DNA from: Streptococcus oralis
GTDB taxonomy: Bacteria; Bacillota; Bacilli; Lactobacillales; Streptococcaceae
Assembly: GCF_021497885.1 (NCBI RefSeq)
Contig: NZ_CP046523.1
Span: 911,501-975,500 of the forward strand
Direction: 5' to 3'
Length of the DNA stretch: 64,000 bases
In this document: positions 39,932-48,604 of the stretch, one piece after another
Position numbering within the stretch: the first letter of the stretch is position 1
Layout: each line of letters opens with the position of its first letter
Program-made: the position numbers and the translations under genes
The notes under the pieces: model-generated
What the model was told of the DNA's origin: nothing
The model's input: only the letters and a program-made list of their open reading frames with translations
The model's database searches: none

Positions 39932-41369
39932 TGAGTTGGAAAGTTTAAAGAATTTTCTCTATAAACAGACCCAAGCTTTCGAGGCTGATTTGGCTGAGGC
40001 ACAGTCGACTGCGCAGAGTCTTGCCTCCAGCCAAGCGCTGCGTGGTGATGTCAAGACTGCGATTAACCATGAGTTGAATTATTACAACCTTCCCCTTCTT
40101 CAGGGCTATGTGGATTATTCTAATCTGCTTTATACTGAGTTTGACAATCTGATTTCTGACTTTGAATCAACAGTCGGTGAGAAAAGCGCAACAGCTGTCA
40201 TCAACAGTGAGGCCTTAACTAGCTTGAAGCAGAGTGTGGATGGTCTCCATTCCTCCATTGTCCGGGATATGGATGCGACGAATAAATATTATACGGAAAT
40301 TTCTGACTTGATCTTACTGAAAGCTCCCAGCAAGGATAAGCTAGATCGGGCTATTGAGGCGTCGAAACAGTCGCTTTCCGAGACGGAGAAGCGCCTGGCT
40401 GCCTTCAATGGCAAGCAGGTCACAAGTGAGTTAGATGCGATTTTAAACAATCAAAATAAGGGCTTAACGAAGGTGAGTGGGACGGTTACCATGGCCAGCC
40501 CTTATCGTAATCCTGAAGCGCTTGATATCTATCGTAATCCTCATTTCAAGAAGGCGGCAAACCGCTATCACCAGAAAGTGGATAGCCTAGCAAGGGCTTA
40601 CTTCCAGAAGAATCATCCAGGCGTTGCATTTGACAAGGACAAGGCAGGGATTGAGGAATTGCAGGCTCTTGCGAGGGAGGTGACTAAGAAGGCGGAGTAT
40701 GGAGAGGAAATCCCACCTGGTCTAGAAAATAGAGAGGATGGTTCATCGAATCAAAACTTGCCATCTTATTTATCGTCTTTATTTGGAGCGTTTAGTCAAG
40801 AAGCTTTAAAAAGTTTTATGACAGATAAAGCTATAAATGCGTTTATTCAATCTTCTTGGGAATGGTTGACACATAGTCCCCAAAATATGCAATATGGTTT
40901 GCTGGGAGCTGTTTCAGGCGGTGGGACTTATACTATTCCAGTTGATGTTAATCCTATATATAGTGGATTTGTTAAAGGAGTTGCTAAATATGGCGTACAG
41001 ACTCTAGGGGCTGCAGTGGATTTTGGCATGCAAGTTGCAGATGGAGAAAATATTGGTCATGCAGCAGTAAAGACTGGAGGACATGTAGCGATTGGTATTG
41101 GCGCTGCTAAAGTTGGGGCAGCTATAGGTAGTGCTTTTCCGGTGGTTGGTACAGTAGGTGGAGCAGCAATAGGTTTTGTTGCAGGAGTTGCAGGATCAAT
41201 GATTTTTGACTGGGTGTATGATAGTGTTGCAAAACCTTTTATAGATGATACCATTAGTAACATACAGCATGCAGCTGATACAATAGGAAAGACGGTCAAT
41301 GATGTTGGAAAAAATATCGGCGATGCTTTTACAGGAATGATGAGTGGTTTGGGAAGTGTATTTGGGTGA
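39915..41369 (+). CDS. LXG-domain T7SS toxin with glycine-zipper C-terminus (TelE-like)
   Basis: 484 residues. An N-terminal helical LXG domain of about 200 residues carries the LxG turn in SQALRGDVKTAI near residue 40. After a variable linker, the last 130 residues form hydrophobic glycine-zipper helices (IGIGAAKVGAAIGSAF, GGAAIGFVAGVAGSMIF) and end in an amphipathic tail. This resembles TelE of S. gallolyticus, a pore-forming, membrane-depolarising T7SS toxin. The next gene encodes a four-helix membrane protein, as expected for immunity to a pore-former. There is no nuclease motif. Confidence 0.85.
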   Translation: MKIKRNELESLKNFLYKQTQAFEADLAEAQSTAQSLASSQALRGDVKTAINHELNYYNLPLLQGYVDYSNLLYTEFDNLISDFESTVGEKSATAVINSEALTSLKQSVDGLHSSIVRDMDATNKYYTEISDLILLKAPSKDKLDRAIEASKQSLSETEKRLAAFNGKQVTSELDAILNNQNKGLTKVSGTVTMASPYRNPEALDIYRNPHFKKAANRYHQKVDSLARAYFQKNHPGVAFDKDKAGIEELQALAREVTKKAEYGEEIPPGLENREDGSSNQNLPSYLSSLFGAFSQEALKSFMTDKAINAFIQSSWEWLTHSPQNMQYGLLGAVSGGGTYTIPVDVNPIYSGFVKGVAKYGVQTLGAAVDFGMQVADGENIGHAAVKTGGHVAIGIGAAKVGAAIGSAFPVVGTVGGAAIGFVAGVAGSMIFDWVYDSVAKPFIDDTISNIQHAADTIGKTVNDVGKNIGDAFTGMMSGLGSVFG

Positions 41370-41370
41370 G

Positions 41371-41925
41371 ATGATGAAAGATAATTACGAAATTATTCCT
41401 GTAGGAATCTATCAAAAGCAATCTGTTTTTTATGATAAAAGCAGTCAAAAATTACTAATCAGGATAGATAAAAAAGAAAGCAGCTATAGTCAATCTTTCT
41501 TAGTGATGATTATACTGTTTATGTTGCCAATAGTTAGATGGTTAAATCAATATCTATTTATAAATATTTTATTATTTAATATTTTAATACTGATATTTGG
41601 GACAATTGCAGTTTTTTCTGTTTCGCGAATCTACGTTAAAAAGTTGTATAGAGGGATAGAATTATCTGATTTATACCTGTCAAGAGAATCATATGGTATA
41701 TTTCTTCATCAAGAAAAAAGAAATGCTAAGATTGCGATGATAACTATCATATCTTTATTTCTAATAGTTACAATTTCTGCTATTCTATATTTACTGACAT
41801 CAATCTTTTTATTCTTATTTGTTTCCGTCGGTTTACTTTTTCCTTTTTGTTTATTCTTAAATACAAAAACGAAAGAACGATATATTATTTTAAATCAATT
41901 GATAAAGGAGTTAAAGAATGAGTAA
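41371..41925 (+). CDS. Putative membrane immunity protein (TipE-like role)
   Basis: 184 residues with two pairs of transmembrane helices (FLVMIILFMLPIVRWL plus ILLFNILILIFGTIAVFSV, and IAMITIISLFLIVTISAILYL plus FLFVSVGLLFPFCLFL). It starts one base after the glycine-zipper toxin and overlaps the next DUF4176 gene. It is AT-rich and unlike any family I can name. Role inferred from position and topology: protects the membrane from the cognate pore-forming toxin. Confidence 0.7.
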   Translation: MMKDNYEIIPVGIYQKQSVFYDKSSQKLLIRIDKKESSYSQSFLVMIILFMLPIVRWLNQYLFINILLFNILILIFGTIAVFSVSRIYVKKLYRGIELSDLYLSRESYGIFLHQEKRNAKIAMITIISLFLIVTISAILYLLTSIFLFLFVSVGLLFPFCLFLNTKTKERYIILNQLIKELKNE

Positions 41926-42214
41926 TTATTTACCTATTGGAAGTGTTGTTCAACTACAGAACGGTGATACTAAAGTGATGATTATAAATCGGTTTCCACT
42001 TTACAATAGTCGAGGAACAATTGGATATTTTGACTATTCAGCTTGTCTTTATCCTTCTGGAAATACGGATAATCAAGTTTATTTCTTCAATCATGAAAAT
42101 ATTGACAAGATTTGGTTTGAGGGATATATTGATGAAGCAGAGGAACAGTTGCAGGAGAAATTTATAGTAGAGAAAAAGAATATCTCATATCCAAGATTGA
42201 CACTTGAGCTTTAG
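41918..42214 (+). CDS. Minimal DUF4176 protein
   Basis: 98 residues, a single DUF4176 domain: LPIGSVVQLQNGDTKVMIINRF, then YFDYSACLYPSGN, VYFFNHENIDKIWFEGYIDEAEE. A second copy is at 43,528. It is associated with LXG modules and its exact role is unproven. It overlaps the immunity gene by 8 bases. Confidence 0.82.
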   Translation: MSNYLPIGSVVQLQNGDTKVMIINRFPLYNSRGTIGYFDYSACLYPSGNTDNQVYFFNHENIDKIWFEGYIDEAEEQLQEKFIVEKKNISYPRLTLEL

Positions 42215-42246
42215 TAGTATCGATCAAGAGTAGCCTTACGGAGGCC

Positions 42247-42840
42247 ATGGTTGGAAGCGAATTTTCTAAAGAAACTATAGGATCTTTTTTGGATCATGTT
42301 AAAGGGAAAGTTATTGAGGAATCTAAAAATATAGGTCGTTCACTGGCGGCGACTTTGCAACCGCGTGATGCCGCAGGAAGATTTATAAAAGATAGTTCAA
42401 AAATGAGAAATTGGATAACTAGCACGCTGAAAAAAATACCGAATTCTACCAGTAAAGTTCTTGGAAATGTTGCTAAATGGGGTGGAAGAGGACTTGTTGG
42501 TCTAGGAATGTGTTCAGAAGGAAGTGACCATTATAAAGAATACCATAATGTTGGTAGAGCAGTTAGTTATGGCTTAACGGCTGGAACAGCTGGCTGGGTA
42601 GCCGGTCTTGCTGTGGGTTCAGCTTTAGCTGGAGCTCCAGTTGTTGTTGGTCTAGTTGGAGCTGTAGCAGTGGGGGCAGCTGTTTCTGTAGGTGTAAAAG
42701 CTCTGTATAAAAATGTGAAACCATTTAGAGCTGTAGTTGATGGTGCAGGAGATCTTTTAAACGGAATAGGAAAAGGAATATCTAATATCGGAAAATCATT
42801 TAGCAATCCACTCAAAGCAATTAAAGGAGTTTTTGGATAA
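42247..42840 (+). CDS. Orphan glycine-zipper toxin module (no LXG domain)
   Basis: 197 residues. A polar N-terminal third is followed by a hydrophobic glycine/alanine-rich block (YGLTAGTAGWVAGLAVGSALAG, VGLVGAVAVGAAVSVGV) and an amphipathic tail LLNGIGKGISNIGKSF. This matches the tip of the toxin at 39,915, but no LXG domain precedes it, so it cannot be exported as it stands. No good ribosome binding site lies before ATG 42247. It is likely a silent tip kept with its immunity gene, which overlaps its stop by one base. Confidence 0.7.
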   Translation: MVGSEFSKETIGSFLDHVKGKVIEESKNIGRSLAATLQPRDAAGRFIKDSSKMRNWITSTLKKIPNSTSKVLGNVAKWGGRGLVGLGMCSEGSDHYKEYHNVGRAVSYGLTAGTAGWVAGLAVGSALAGAPVVVGLVGAVAVGAAVSVGVKALYKNVKPFRAVVDGAGDLLNGIGKGISNIGKSFSNPLKAIKGVFG

Positions 42841-43526
42841 TGGAGAAAAAAGCTAACTATGTAGCCCGTGTAGTGGGGCGGCTGGATAACCGTTATTATC
42901 TAATAGAAGTCCATAACCGTCTTTATGTAATAGATTATTTTAATCCAAAGGACATCCGAAATTATTTGTGGAGATTTAATGCGTATAATAATACGGAATA
43001 CTTAATTTATGATGTGACGGAACAAGTTGAACAGTATGAAGTAAAGCCATTTAATATATGGTTAGAAAATTTTAGGAAAGTATTTGATATTGTGTCTGTT
43101 GCTTTGGTATTTTGGCTCTTATTCTTTCCTCCAAAATTCGCAAATAATCCCATGATTTTTTCTTCATGGCGAATTATTCTTATTTTATTTTTTATCGGAG
43201 CTTTGCTAATTTTTCTAGTTTTAAATTTAGGAATGGATAAAACTCTTAAATTTAATTTTCAGGATGCATTATTATTACGAGCTACAATAAAAGAAAATAA
43301 GAAAGGATCTAATTCCTCATTTTTTAAGGTTATTCAACATTTAATAACTTTTATATTGCTTTTCTCAGGGTGTCTTTTCATTGGGATTTTCAATTCAAAT
43401 TATCTCACTCTGCTATTATTTACCTTTATTGGAGGTTATTCAATTTTATTTATCTATGCTATATCAATACAATATAATTTAAATCGTTTTAAATTTCATA
43501 TTATTAAAAATACACAGGAGGCATAA
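42840..43526 (+). CDS. Putative membrane immunity protein for the orphan glycine-zipper module
   Basis: 228 residues: a soluble N-terminal part (VVGRLDNRYYLIEVHNRLYVIDYFNP) and four transmembrane helices (VSVALVFWLLFFPP, WRIILILFFIGALLIFLVLNLG, HLITFILLFSGCLFIGIF, YLTLLLFTFIGGYSILFIYAI). Same topology as the protein at 41,371 but little sequence likeness. Start and toxin stop share TAATG. AT-rich. Function inferred from context only. Confidence 0.68.
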   Translation: MEKKANYVARVVGRLDNRYYLIEVHNRLYVIDYFNPKDIRNYLWRFNAYNNTEYLIYDVTEQVEQYEVKPFNIWLENFRKVFDIVSVALVFWLLFFPPKFANNPMIFSSWRIILILFFIGALLIFLVLNLGMDKTLKFNFQDALLLRATIKENKKGSNSSFFKVIQHLITFILLFSGCLFIGIFNSNYLTLLLFTFIGGYSILFIYAISIQYNLNRFKFHIIKNTQEA

Positions 43527-43527
43527 A

Positions 43528-43821
43528 ATGTTATTACCATTAGGAAGTATTGTTTACCTAGCAGATGGTAACCAGAAAGTTGTGATTATTGGTCGTGGAA
43601 TGATTGTTAATCAGGAGGGGGCAGATGTTGTTTTTGACTATACAGGCTCTGTTTTTCCAGATGGTCTCAATCCAGAAGAGATTTATTATTTTAACGAAGA
43701 AGATTTTGACGAAGTCATATTTGAAGGTTACCGTAACGATGAGGAAGAACGCTATGCAAAGCTTTATCTACAGTGGTTGGAGGAAAACAAGGAGAAAGTG
43801 GTAAAAGGAAGAACGAAATAG
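43528..43821 (+). CDS. Minimal DUF4176 protein, second copy
   Basis: 97 residues (LLPLGSIVYLADGNQKVVIIGRG, VVFDYTGSVFPDGLNPEEIYYFNEEDFDEVIFEGYRNDEEE). It lies one base after the membrane immunity gene and closes the first effector region. The same order, toxin, membrane immunity, DUF4176, is thus seen twice in tandem. Confidence 0.82.
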   Translation: MLLPLGSIVYLADGNQKVVIIGRGMIVNQEGADVVFDYTGSVFPDGLNPEEIYYFNEEDFDEVIFEGYRNDEEERYAKLYLQWLEENKEKVVKGRTK

Positions 43822-43848
43822 TATCATTTTTATACTATTATTTTTACC

Positions 43849-43940
43849 AGAGTAGCTTCACAGAATCGGTTGTCGGAGTGAATGAGTACAACTACTTCAC
43901 CAGCCGAGATGGTTATCGCATCAAACTTATCAGTGAATAA
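43849..43940 (+). pseudogene. essC: Duplicated 3' end of essC
   Basis: 92 bases repeat 38,384-38,475 with about seven substitutions and encode the last EssC residues in frame (SSFTESVVGVNEYNYFTSRDGYRIKLISE, stop), with one visible change, Asp to Asn. No upstream essC sequence is present. The likeness continues through the terminator and promoter to about 44,020. Confidence 0.92.
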
Positions 43941-44010
43941 AAGCGAGTCATTTGACTTGCTTTTATTTTTCATTCTCCTTATGGTAAAACATCAGAATTT
44001 TTGATATAAT
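43939..44010 (+). promoter_or_regulatory. Duplicated terminator plus promoter before the second effector operon
   Basis: AAAAGCGAGTCA and TGACTTGCTTTT form a nearly perfect terminator stem (43,939-43,962) with T run. The extended -10 TGATATAAT follows (TATAAT 44,005-44,010), as after the real essC. The operon starts at 44,049 behind AAAGAGG. Confidence 0.8.
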
Positions 44011-44048
44011 TCTATTAACTGTAAGATTTAGTCAAAAGAGGTATAAAG

Positions 44049-44477
44049 ATGAGTGATTTTGAAGAAAAGCGGCTTGCTAGTAATGCTTATAATCGAGCGC
44101 AAGCGAGTCGCTATGAAAGTTTGGCGAATCAGTACCAGAAAGCATACGATAAGAAAAAAGCAGAGATTGAGAAGTTAGAATCTGCTAGGAAAGAACTTTC
44201 TAAGCAAATTCAATCCTATAGTGAGTTCCGCAATACAGTTTCTCAATACTCTACAACTATTTCTACAGATACCTTTAAAGGGACAAGACGTGATACATTT
44301 GATAAGACTTTATCGAAAATTGCGACGACGATGAATACGCATCAAAATGAGCATGAAATGAATTTGGCGAAGTTGGATGCAGAGATCGCAAAGCGAAAAT
44401 TGGAGCTAGGCGATTTAGGTGGTGCTATTGGAAGTGCTTGGAATGCGGTTGAAAGCTTCTTGGCAGCTATTTTTTAG
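44049..44477 (+). CDS. LXG-associated small helical protein (DUF5082/YwqH-like), second operon
   Basis: 142 residues, helical and charged, with the DTFKGTRRDTFDKTL turn matching FKGTRREDFD in the 38,582 protein. It ends in a hydrophobic tail (GGAIGSAWNAVESFLAAIF) that the first paralogue lacks. It is first gene of the second effector operon and probably helps deliver the LXG toxins of the 45,487 type. Confidence 0.85.
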   Translation: MSDFEEKRLASNAYNRAQASRYESLANQYQKAYDKKKAEIEKLESARKELSKQIQSYSEFRNTVSQYSTTISTDTFKGTRRDTFDKTLSKIATTMNTHQNEHEMNLAKLDAEIAKRKLELGDLGGAIGSAWNAVESFLAAIF

Positions 44478-44489
44478 GGAGTAGGATAG

Positions 44490-44783
44490 ATGGATAAAAT
44501 AGGAATCAGTTCAGCTTCTTGGCAAAGTGTTGTTACCTCAGCACGGACTAAGGTCGCATCTGTATCAGACATTCAAGTGACAAAGATTGGAAAAACTACC
44601 TTGAATCGGATGAAATCTTTTGAGACCCTTCAAGAACAAGCGAAAAAAATTTTGAATGATTATAAGGATTTTGAAATGGAGCGTACTTCTCAAATGATTA
44701 CGGTGGGTGAAAAGATTGTGGCTGATGATAAAGCTATGGCCGGTCAGTTTGATAAGAATACAGCCAATGTGAGGTTTAAGTAA
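44490..44783 (+). CDS. LXG-associated small helical protein (YwqI/TIGR04197-like), second operon
   Basis: 97 residues with a WXG100-like size. It has an S-W-Q segment (SSASWQSVVTSARTKV) at the start, a helix-rich body and a late ADDKAMAGQFD. It has the same length and place as the 38,985 product. The start of the next gene overlaps its stop (TAATG). Confidence 0.8.
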   Translation: MDKIGISSASWQSVVTSARTKVASVSDIQVTKIGKTTLNRMKSFETLQEQAKKILNDYKDFEMERTSQMITVGEKIVADDKAMAGQFDKNTANVRFK

Positions 44784-45487
44784 TGGTTCAATACGATAAG
44801 AATAAGATTTTTACAAGTATTATTACTAGCCGTACGAGAGAGTCATTCGAAGTAGATGATACTTTGATTCAACTTGGTCAACAATTAGGAATGCGTCCGC
44901 AGATTTTGAAGGGACTCTATAAGGCTCTGAGAAAATTAGAGGATGTCTATGAGTATGTGCCAAGTTTCGGTGCAACTTTTACTTGTCATTTTGATTATGA
45001 GAACCAGGAAGCTCAGATCCATTATAATCAACTAGATCAACTATTTTCCATCACGGATTTACAGGATTTCATGGGGATTGTGGACAGTGTCTACAGTCCT
45101 ATTTATCCTTTAGGTTCTGTTGTTGAGCTAGATTTGGAGCTCTTACCAGAGGAACTCCAGAAAAGCTTAGCGGAGGGGCCAGGACCACTCGTTACGATTT
45201 CAGGCCGCAAGATGCCTCTTCAAGAAGGATTTGATGACTACGTGGTAGACTACTTGGCTCGCATCTGGCCTTTGGGTGAGATGCCTGGAATGGATGCTTT
45301 TTTCGTAAGTAACATGATGATTGAGCGACTTCGTTTTGAAGGCTATAGTGACGACTGGGAAAGTCAGTTCACAGAGGATGTTTTACGTGCGACTCAACTC
45401 TCCCAGCAACAAGTCTCGACTGCCTTTATGCGCAGTGAGGATTTTGTTCGGTATTATGAGCCGTATTTAAACACGGAGGAAGGCTAA
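44783..45487 (+). CDS. DUF4176-containing protein, likely LXG effector chaperone, second operon
   Basis: 234 residues. The DUF4176 core runs from VDSVYSPIYPLGSVVELDLELL through ISGRKMPLQEGFDDYVVDYLARIWPLGEMPG to MMIERLRFEGYSDDWE. N-terminal helices precede it. It overlaps the LXG toxin by one base. Parts of this gene recur as fragments at 52,127-52,220 and 56,996-57,391, evidence that recombination in the array reaches back into the chaperone gene. Confidence 0.82.
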   Translation: MVQYDKNKIFTSIITSRTRESFEVDDTLIQLGQQLGMRPQILKGLYKALRKLEDVYEYVPSFGATFTCHFDYENQEAQIHYNQLDQLFSITDLQDFMGIVDSVYSPIYPLGSVVELDLELLPEELQKSLAEGPGPLVTISGRKMPLQEGFDDYVVDYLARIWPLGEMPGMDAFFVSNMMIERLRFEGYSDDWESQFTEDVLRATQLSQQQVSTAFMRSEDFVRYYEPYLNTEEG

Positions 45488-47496
45488 TGGGATTTTATGT
45501 CGATATTGCGGAGCTTCAGAAAGCCCAAGAGGCCTATATGAAGATGGTCGCGACTGCTCAGAGTCAGTTGGATACCGCTAAAAATGGGATGAATGCCATC
45601 ATCACCAGTAATTCCATGCATGGAGAAGTTGGGAAAGCGATTACGAATGAAATCAATAATGTTCATAACCCCGTGATTGTTGGCTTAAAGAATAGCTTAG
45701 AATTTCTAGGTTCTGAGTTTTCCAAGACGATCACGGATTTTCAGAATCTTGTCGGCGAAACCTCTGCAACGGCAGTTTTAGCAGAAGAAACTTTGGATGA
45801 TGCGGTCAAGAAGCTAAATGAAGCCGATGAGAAACACAAGGTCATGGATACCAATTTCAAGAGTATCTATGATGGTATTTCGAGTCTCTATCACCTGAGT
45901 GCTCCCTTAAGCAGCACCTTCTATACTAATACCCAGACAGCCCGGAAGTATGTTCAGGATACGAAGAATAAGGTCAATGCCTTTGATAAGATGACGACAA
46001 CCAGCAGTACGGAGCAACTTTTTAGTGCTTTAAGTAGCCAGATGGCAGCTGCTGGAAGAGTGAAGAGTCTGAGTTATAGTGATCCTATTTTGACCGACTT
46101 TGTGGCGCATGAAGAACTCGGTAAAGCGATTTATGAGCTGGATCAGCAGTATGCGAAAGCCAAGGCAGAAGCGATTGAGGCTGCTAAACGCAAGGCAGAA
46201 CAAGAAGCCGCTGAGCTAGAAGCTTCATATCGCCGTCATCACCCCATCCAAGCCTGGCTGAAGGATCGCTCGAACGAGATTGGCTCCTGGTGGGGCGATG
46301 TCGTTGAGGGCACACGGAATCTACCTATTCCACAGGACTTGAAAGATACACTCTTGTTTGCGGAAGGTTTTATTGGTGCAGCTGGAAGTATGGTTTCAGA
46401 GACTGCCATCGGAGCTGTAGATTTGACTCAGATCATTGGTATTGCCGGTATTGATGGCGTCAATCGCCTAACAGGAGGTCAAACTCCAGAGTGGATGAAG
46501 CGGGACTTGAAAGGGACGGCAGATAACCTGTCTAGCCTTGCGGAGTTAGGAGTAGGAACTTACACTGCTCTGACGGATCCAGGAGCGGCTCAGCGTGGTC
46601 AAGACCCTAATGCCAGCTATGCGGATAAGGCTGCTTATCGTGCTCAAGAGACCGGAAAAGCCCTTTGGGATAAAGTTACCCATATGGATGCCTATGACGC
46701 AGGAGGCTTGACCTTTGAGATTGCCAGTCTTTTTGTCGGTCCAGCAGCTGTAGGGAAGATGGCTAAGGGGACCAAGTTAGGAGCTAAGGCAGCTGAGATG
46801 ATTAACTTAGCCAAGAACAGCACCAAAGCAAGAGTTCTCGCAAATGTCGAAAAATGGGGTTCAAAGGTTGACAGGATTCTTGCGAAGGGCGATGATGTCA
46901 TTAAGCGTTTCACCAAAAATCTACTGAAGAAAGAGCTTCCTTTCTCAGTAGGAAGCGAAGTTTTAGCTGGTGTAGGTAGAGTAGGTCATCAGCCAACAGT
47001 CGGTGAGGTCATTCAGTATTTTAAGGATAAAGCTCGGGATGTTTATTCAAAACTTTCGAGCTCCAGAGGAGGATTTTCTTGGACTCTACGTGGAGAAAAT
47101 GTTGAGATACCCAATATTTCCTTGAAAGAAATCGAGTATGCTAAAAGAGCTAGAGAAGAATATCAAAAATTAAGAAGAGAATTTGACTTAACTGTTCGAA
47201 AAGAATTTTTAAAGGATATTTCCAAAGATACTGATAAATTACGAGAGTTGGGATTCAGTGAGTCCGATATACAAAAATTAGCAGATGGTTTAGTTCCTAA
47301 AGGTTACCAAGTTCATCATCAGTTGCCATTAGATGATAGTGGAACAAATAGTTTTGAGAATCTTGTCTTAATAAAGAATGATCCTTATCATAAAGTGGTA
47401 ACTAATTATCAACGGCATATTGTTAAAGGTATGGAAGTTGGAGACTCTAAATTAGTTGATTGGCCATTCTTTACAGATAATATTTATCCAAATTAG
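45487..47496 (+). CDS. LXG-domain T7SS toxin with HNH nuclease tip
   Basis: 669 residues. The LXG domain (turn SNSMHGEVGKAI near residue 40) is followed by a constant middle region (RHHPIQAWLKDRSNEIGSWWGDVVEG, FAEGFIGAAGSMVSE). Up to about residue 460 it is almost identical to the toxins at 52,220 and 60,392. Beyond that the tip is different and ends in an HNH-type site: GYQVHHQLPLDDSGTNSFENLVLIKNDPYHK, with His-His, the Asn and a late His as expected metal and catalytic residues. A DNase activity is inferred. The next gene is an SMI1/KNR4-type immunity protein, a common partner of HNH toxins. Confidence 0.88.
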   Translation: MGFYVDIAELQKAQEAYMKMVATAQSQLDTAKNGMNAIITSNSMHGEVGKAITNEINNVHNPVIVGLKNSLEFLGSEFSKTITDFQNLVGETSATAVLAEETLDDAVKKLNEADEKHKVMDTNFKSIYDGISSLYHLSAPLSSTFYTNTQTARKYVQDTKNKVNAFDKMTTTSSTEQLFSALSSQMAAAGRVKSLSYSDPILTDFVAHEELGKAIYELDQQYAKAKAEAIEAAKRKAEQEAAELEASYRRHHPIQAWLKDRSNEIGSWWGDVVEGTRNLPIPQDLKDTLLFAEGFIGAAGSMVSETAIGAVDLTQIIGIAGIDGVNRLTGGQTPEWMKRDLKGTADNLSSLAELGVGTYTALTDPGAAQRGQDPNASYADKAAYRAQETGKALWDKVTHMDAYDAGGLTFEIASLFVGPAAVGKMAKGTKLGAKAAEMINLAKNSTKARVLANVEKWGSKVDRILAKGDDVIKRFTKNLLKKELPFSVGSEVLAGVGRVGHQPTVGEVIQYFKDKARDVYSKLSSSRGGFSWTLRGENVEIPNISLKEIEYAKRAREEYQKLRREFDLTVRKEFLKDISKDTDKLRELGFSESDIQKLADGLVPKGYQVHHQLPLDDSGTNSFENLVLIKNDPYHKVVTNYQRHIVKGMEVGDSKLVDWPFFTDNIYPN

Positions 47497-47515
47497 AATA
47501 GAGGAGATATAAAAA

Positions 47516-47968
47516 ATGTGGATGAATTTTATTTCAAAAATTTCAGAAATTGAAGAAAAGTACGGAGATTCTGTTAATAGTGGAGTTCCAAATACTGTTT
47601 TTTCAGCTCTTATGAAGAAACATAACGTTTGGCCGAATGATGAAGTAATGGAAGATTATAAAAGATTTCTTTCTCAAGTAAATGGAATTGATTTTAATGG
47701 TTTCATTTTGTATGGTATTTCTCAAAAAACAAACCCAGATATTATAGATGAAGATGTCTATGATATATTTGAAATGAATATTATTTGGCATGAGGAATCT
47801 AGTAACAACAGCTATTTCTTTTTAGGTGAGAGTGGTATGAGTTGGTATGTCTATGATACTTTTGATAGAGTATATAAGGAGTTAGATTTACCTTCAGGAG
47901 ATCTAGTTAACAAGTATAGTACTCTAGACGACTTATTGGAATCTGTTTTAAAAACAGCATTGAACTAG
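47516..47968 (+). CDS. SMI1/KNR4 (SUKH, YrhA-like) immunity protein
   Basis: 150 residues, acidic, with the SUKH pattern: an N-terminal EIEEKYGDSVNSGVPNTVF, DYKRFLSQVNGIDFNGFILYGI in the middle, and YFFLGESGMSWYVYD. It follows the HNH toxin by 19 bases with GAGGAG in front, so it should neutralise that toxin in the cytoplasm. An alternative start lies two codons in. Confidence 0.84.
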   Translation: MWMNFISKISEIEEKYGDSVNSGVPNTVFSALMKKHNVWPNDEVMEDYKRFLSQVNGIDFNGFILYGISQKTNPDIIDEDVYDIFEMNIIWHEESSNNSYFFLGESGMSWYVYDTFDRVYKELDLPSGDLVNKYSTLDDLLESVLKTALN

Positions 47969-47976
47969 CATTAGTA

Positions 47977-48583
47977 GTTAACTCTAGAAAAATGGGGATC
48001 AAAGGTTGACAATATCCTAGCGAAGAGCAATAATGTCATTGGGAAATTTGGCGAGAAATTATTAGATACCCGAATCCCAGTCGGCATTCGTAAAGAGGCA
48101 GTTGCCTTTGCGGGAGGTATGGGAATCATGCCTGCCTTCAGCGTTGAGAGTAAGACTCTACGTGAGGTGATGCACTTCTCTAGCAAACACGCAGATTATG
48201 TGGTGAGAGGTGTAGGTGGTTCTGGAGAAGTAAGACAGCTCGTTCCGCGTAAGCTATCTGATTCAGAGAAAAAACTTTACAAGCGTCCATCAGGTTATAG
48301 GAAGAATGTAAAGGAAACTGTCTGGGATAAAGCTAAGGATGAACAAGGTGTTGTCAAAGATCCTATTACTAAAAAGGTAATGGATATTGAGGAGCCTTGG
48401 GATATGGGGCATGAACCGGGACATGAATTTAGAAAACACCAACAAAGTGCGGCTGATAGAAAAATAACTCGTAAACAATTTTTAGATGAATATAATAATC
48501 CCAATAGCTATAGACCAGAGCTACCAGAATCTAATAGAAGTCATATTGGTGAAGATAAGACGGATTTTTATTTTGGTCCATGA
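47977..48583 (+). pseudogene. Orphan toxin module with GH-E nuclease tip
   Basis: A fragment of the LXG constant region, open from just after a TAG near 47,977 (EKWGSKVDNILAKSNNVIGKFGEKLLD), leads through VRGVGGSGE (48,212-48,225) into a tip of about 120 residues. The tip has WDMGHEPGHEFRKHQQSA, the GH-E nuclease signature. No LXG domain is present. The first in-frame ATG is at 48,119, without a ribosome binding site, so the longest plausible product is 154 residues. It is a silent tip rather than a working toxin, and its immunity gene follows. Confidence 0.82.
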
Positions 48584-48604
48584 TTTTGAAGAAAGGGACT
48601 TACT

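Noticed and set aside
42216..42246. AAGAGTAGCCTTACGGAG resembles the start of the duplicated essC tail
   Set aside because: Likeness covers only about 18 bases with mismatches and does not continue into the essC coding end, so chance is likely.
42247..42290. GSEFSKxTI at the start of the orphan glycine-zipper protein resembles the LXG segment GSEFSKTITDF
   Set aside because: Only six to eight residues match and the DNA differs at many third positions; too short to claim a recombination joint.
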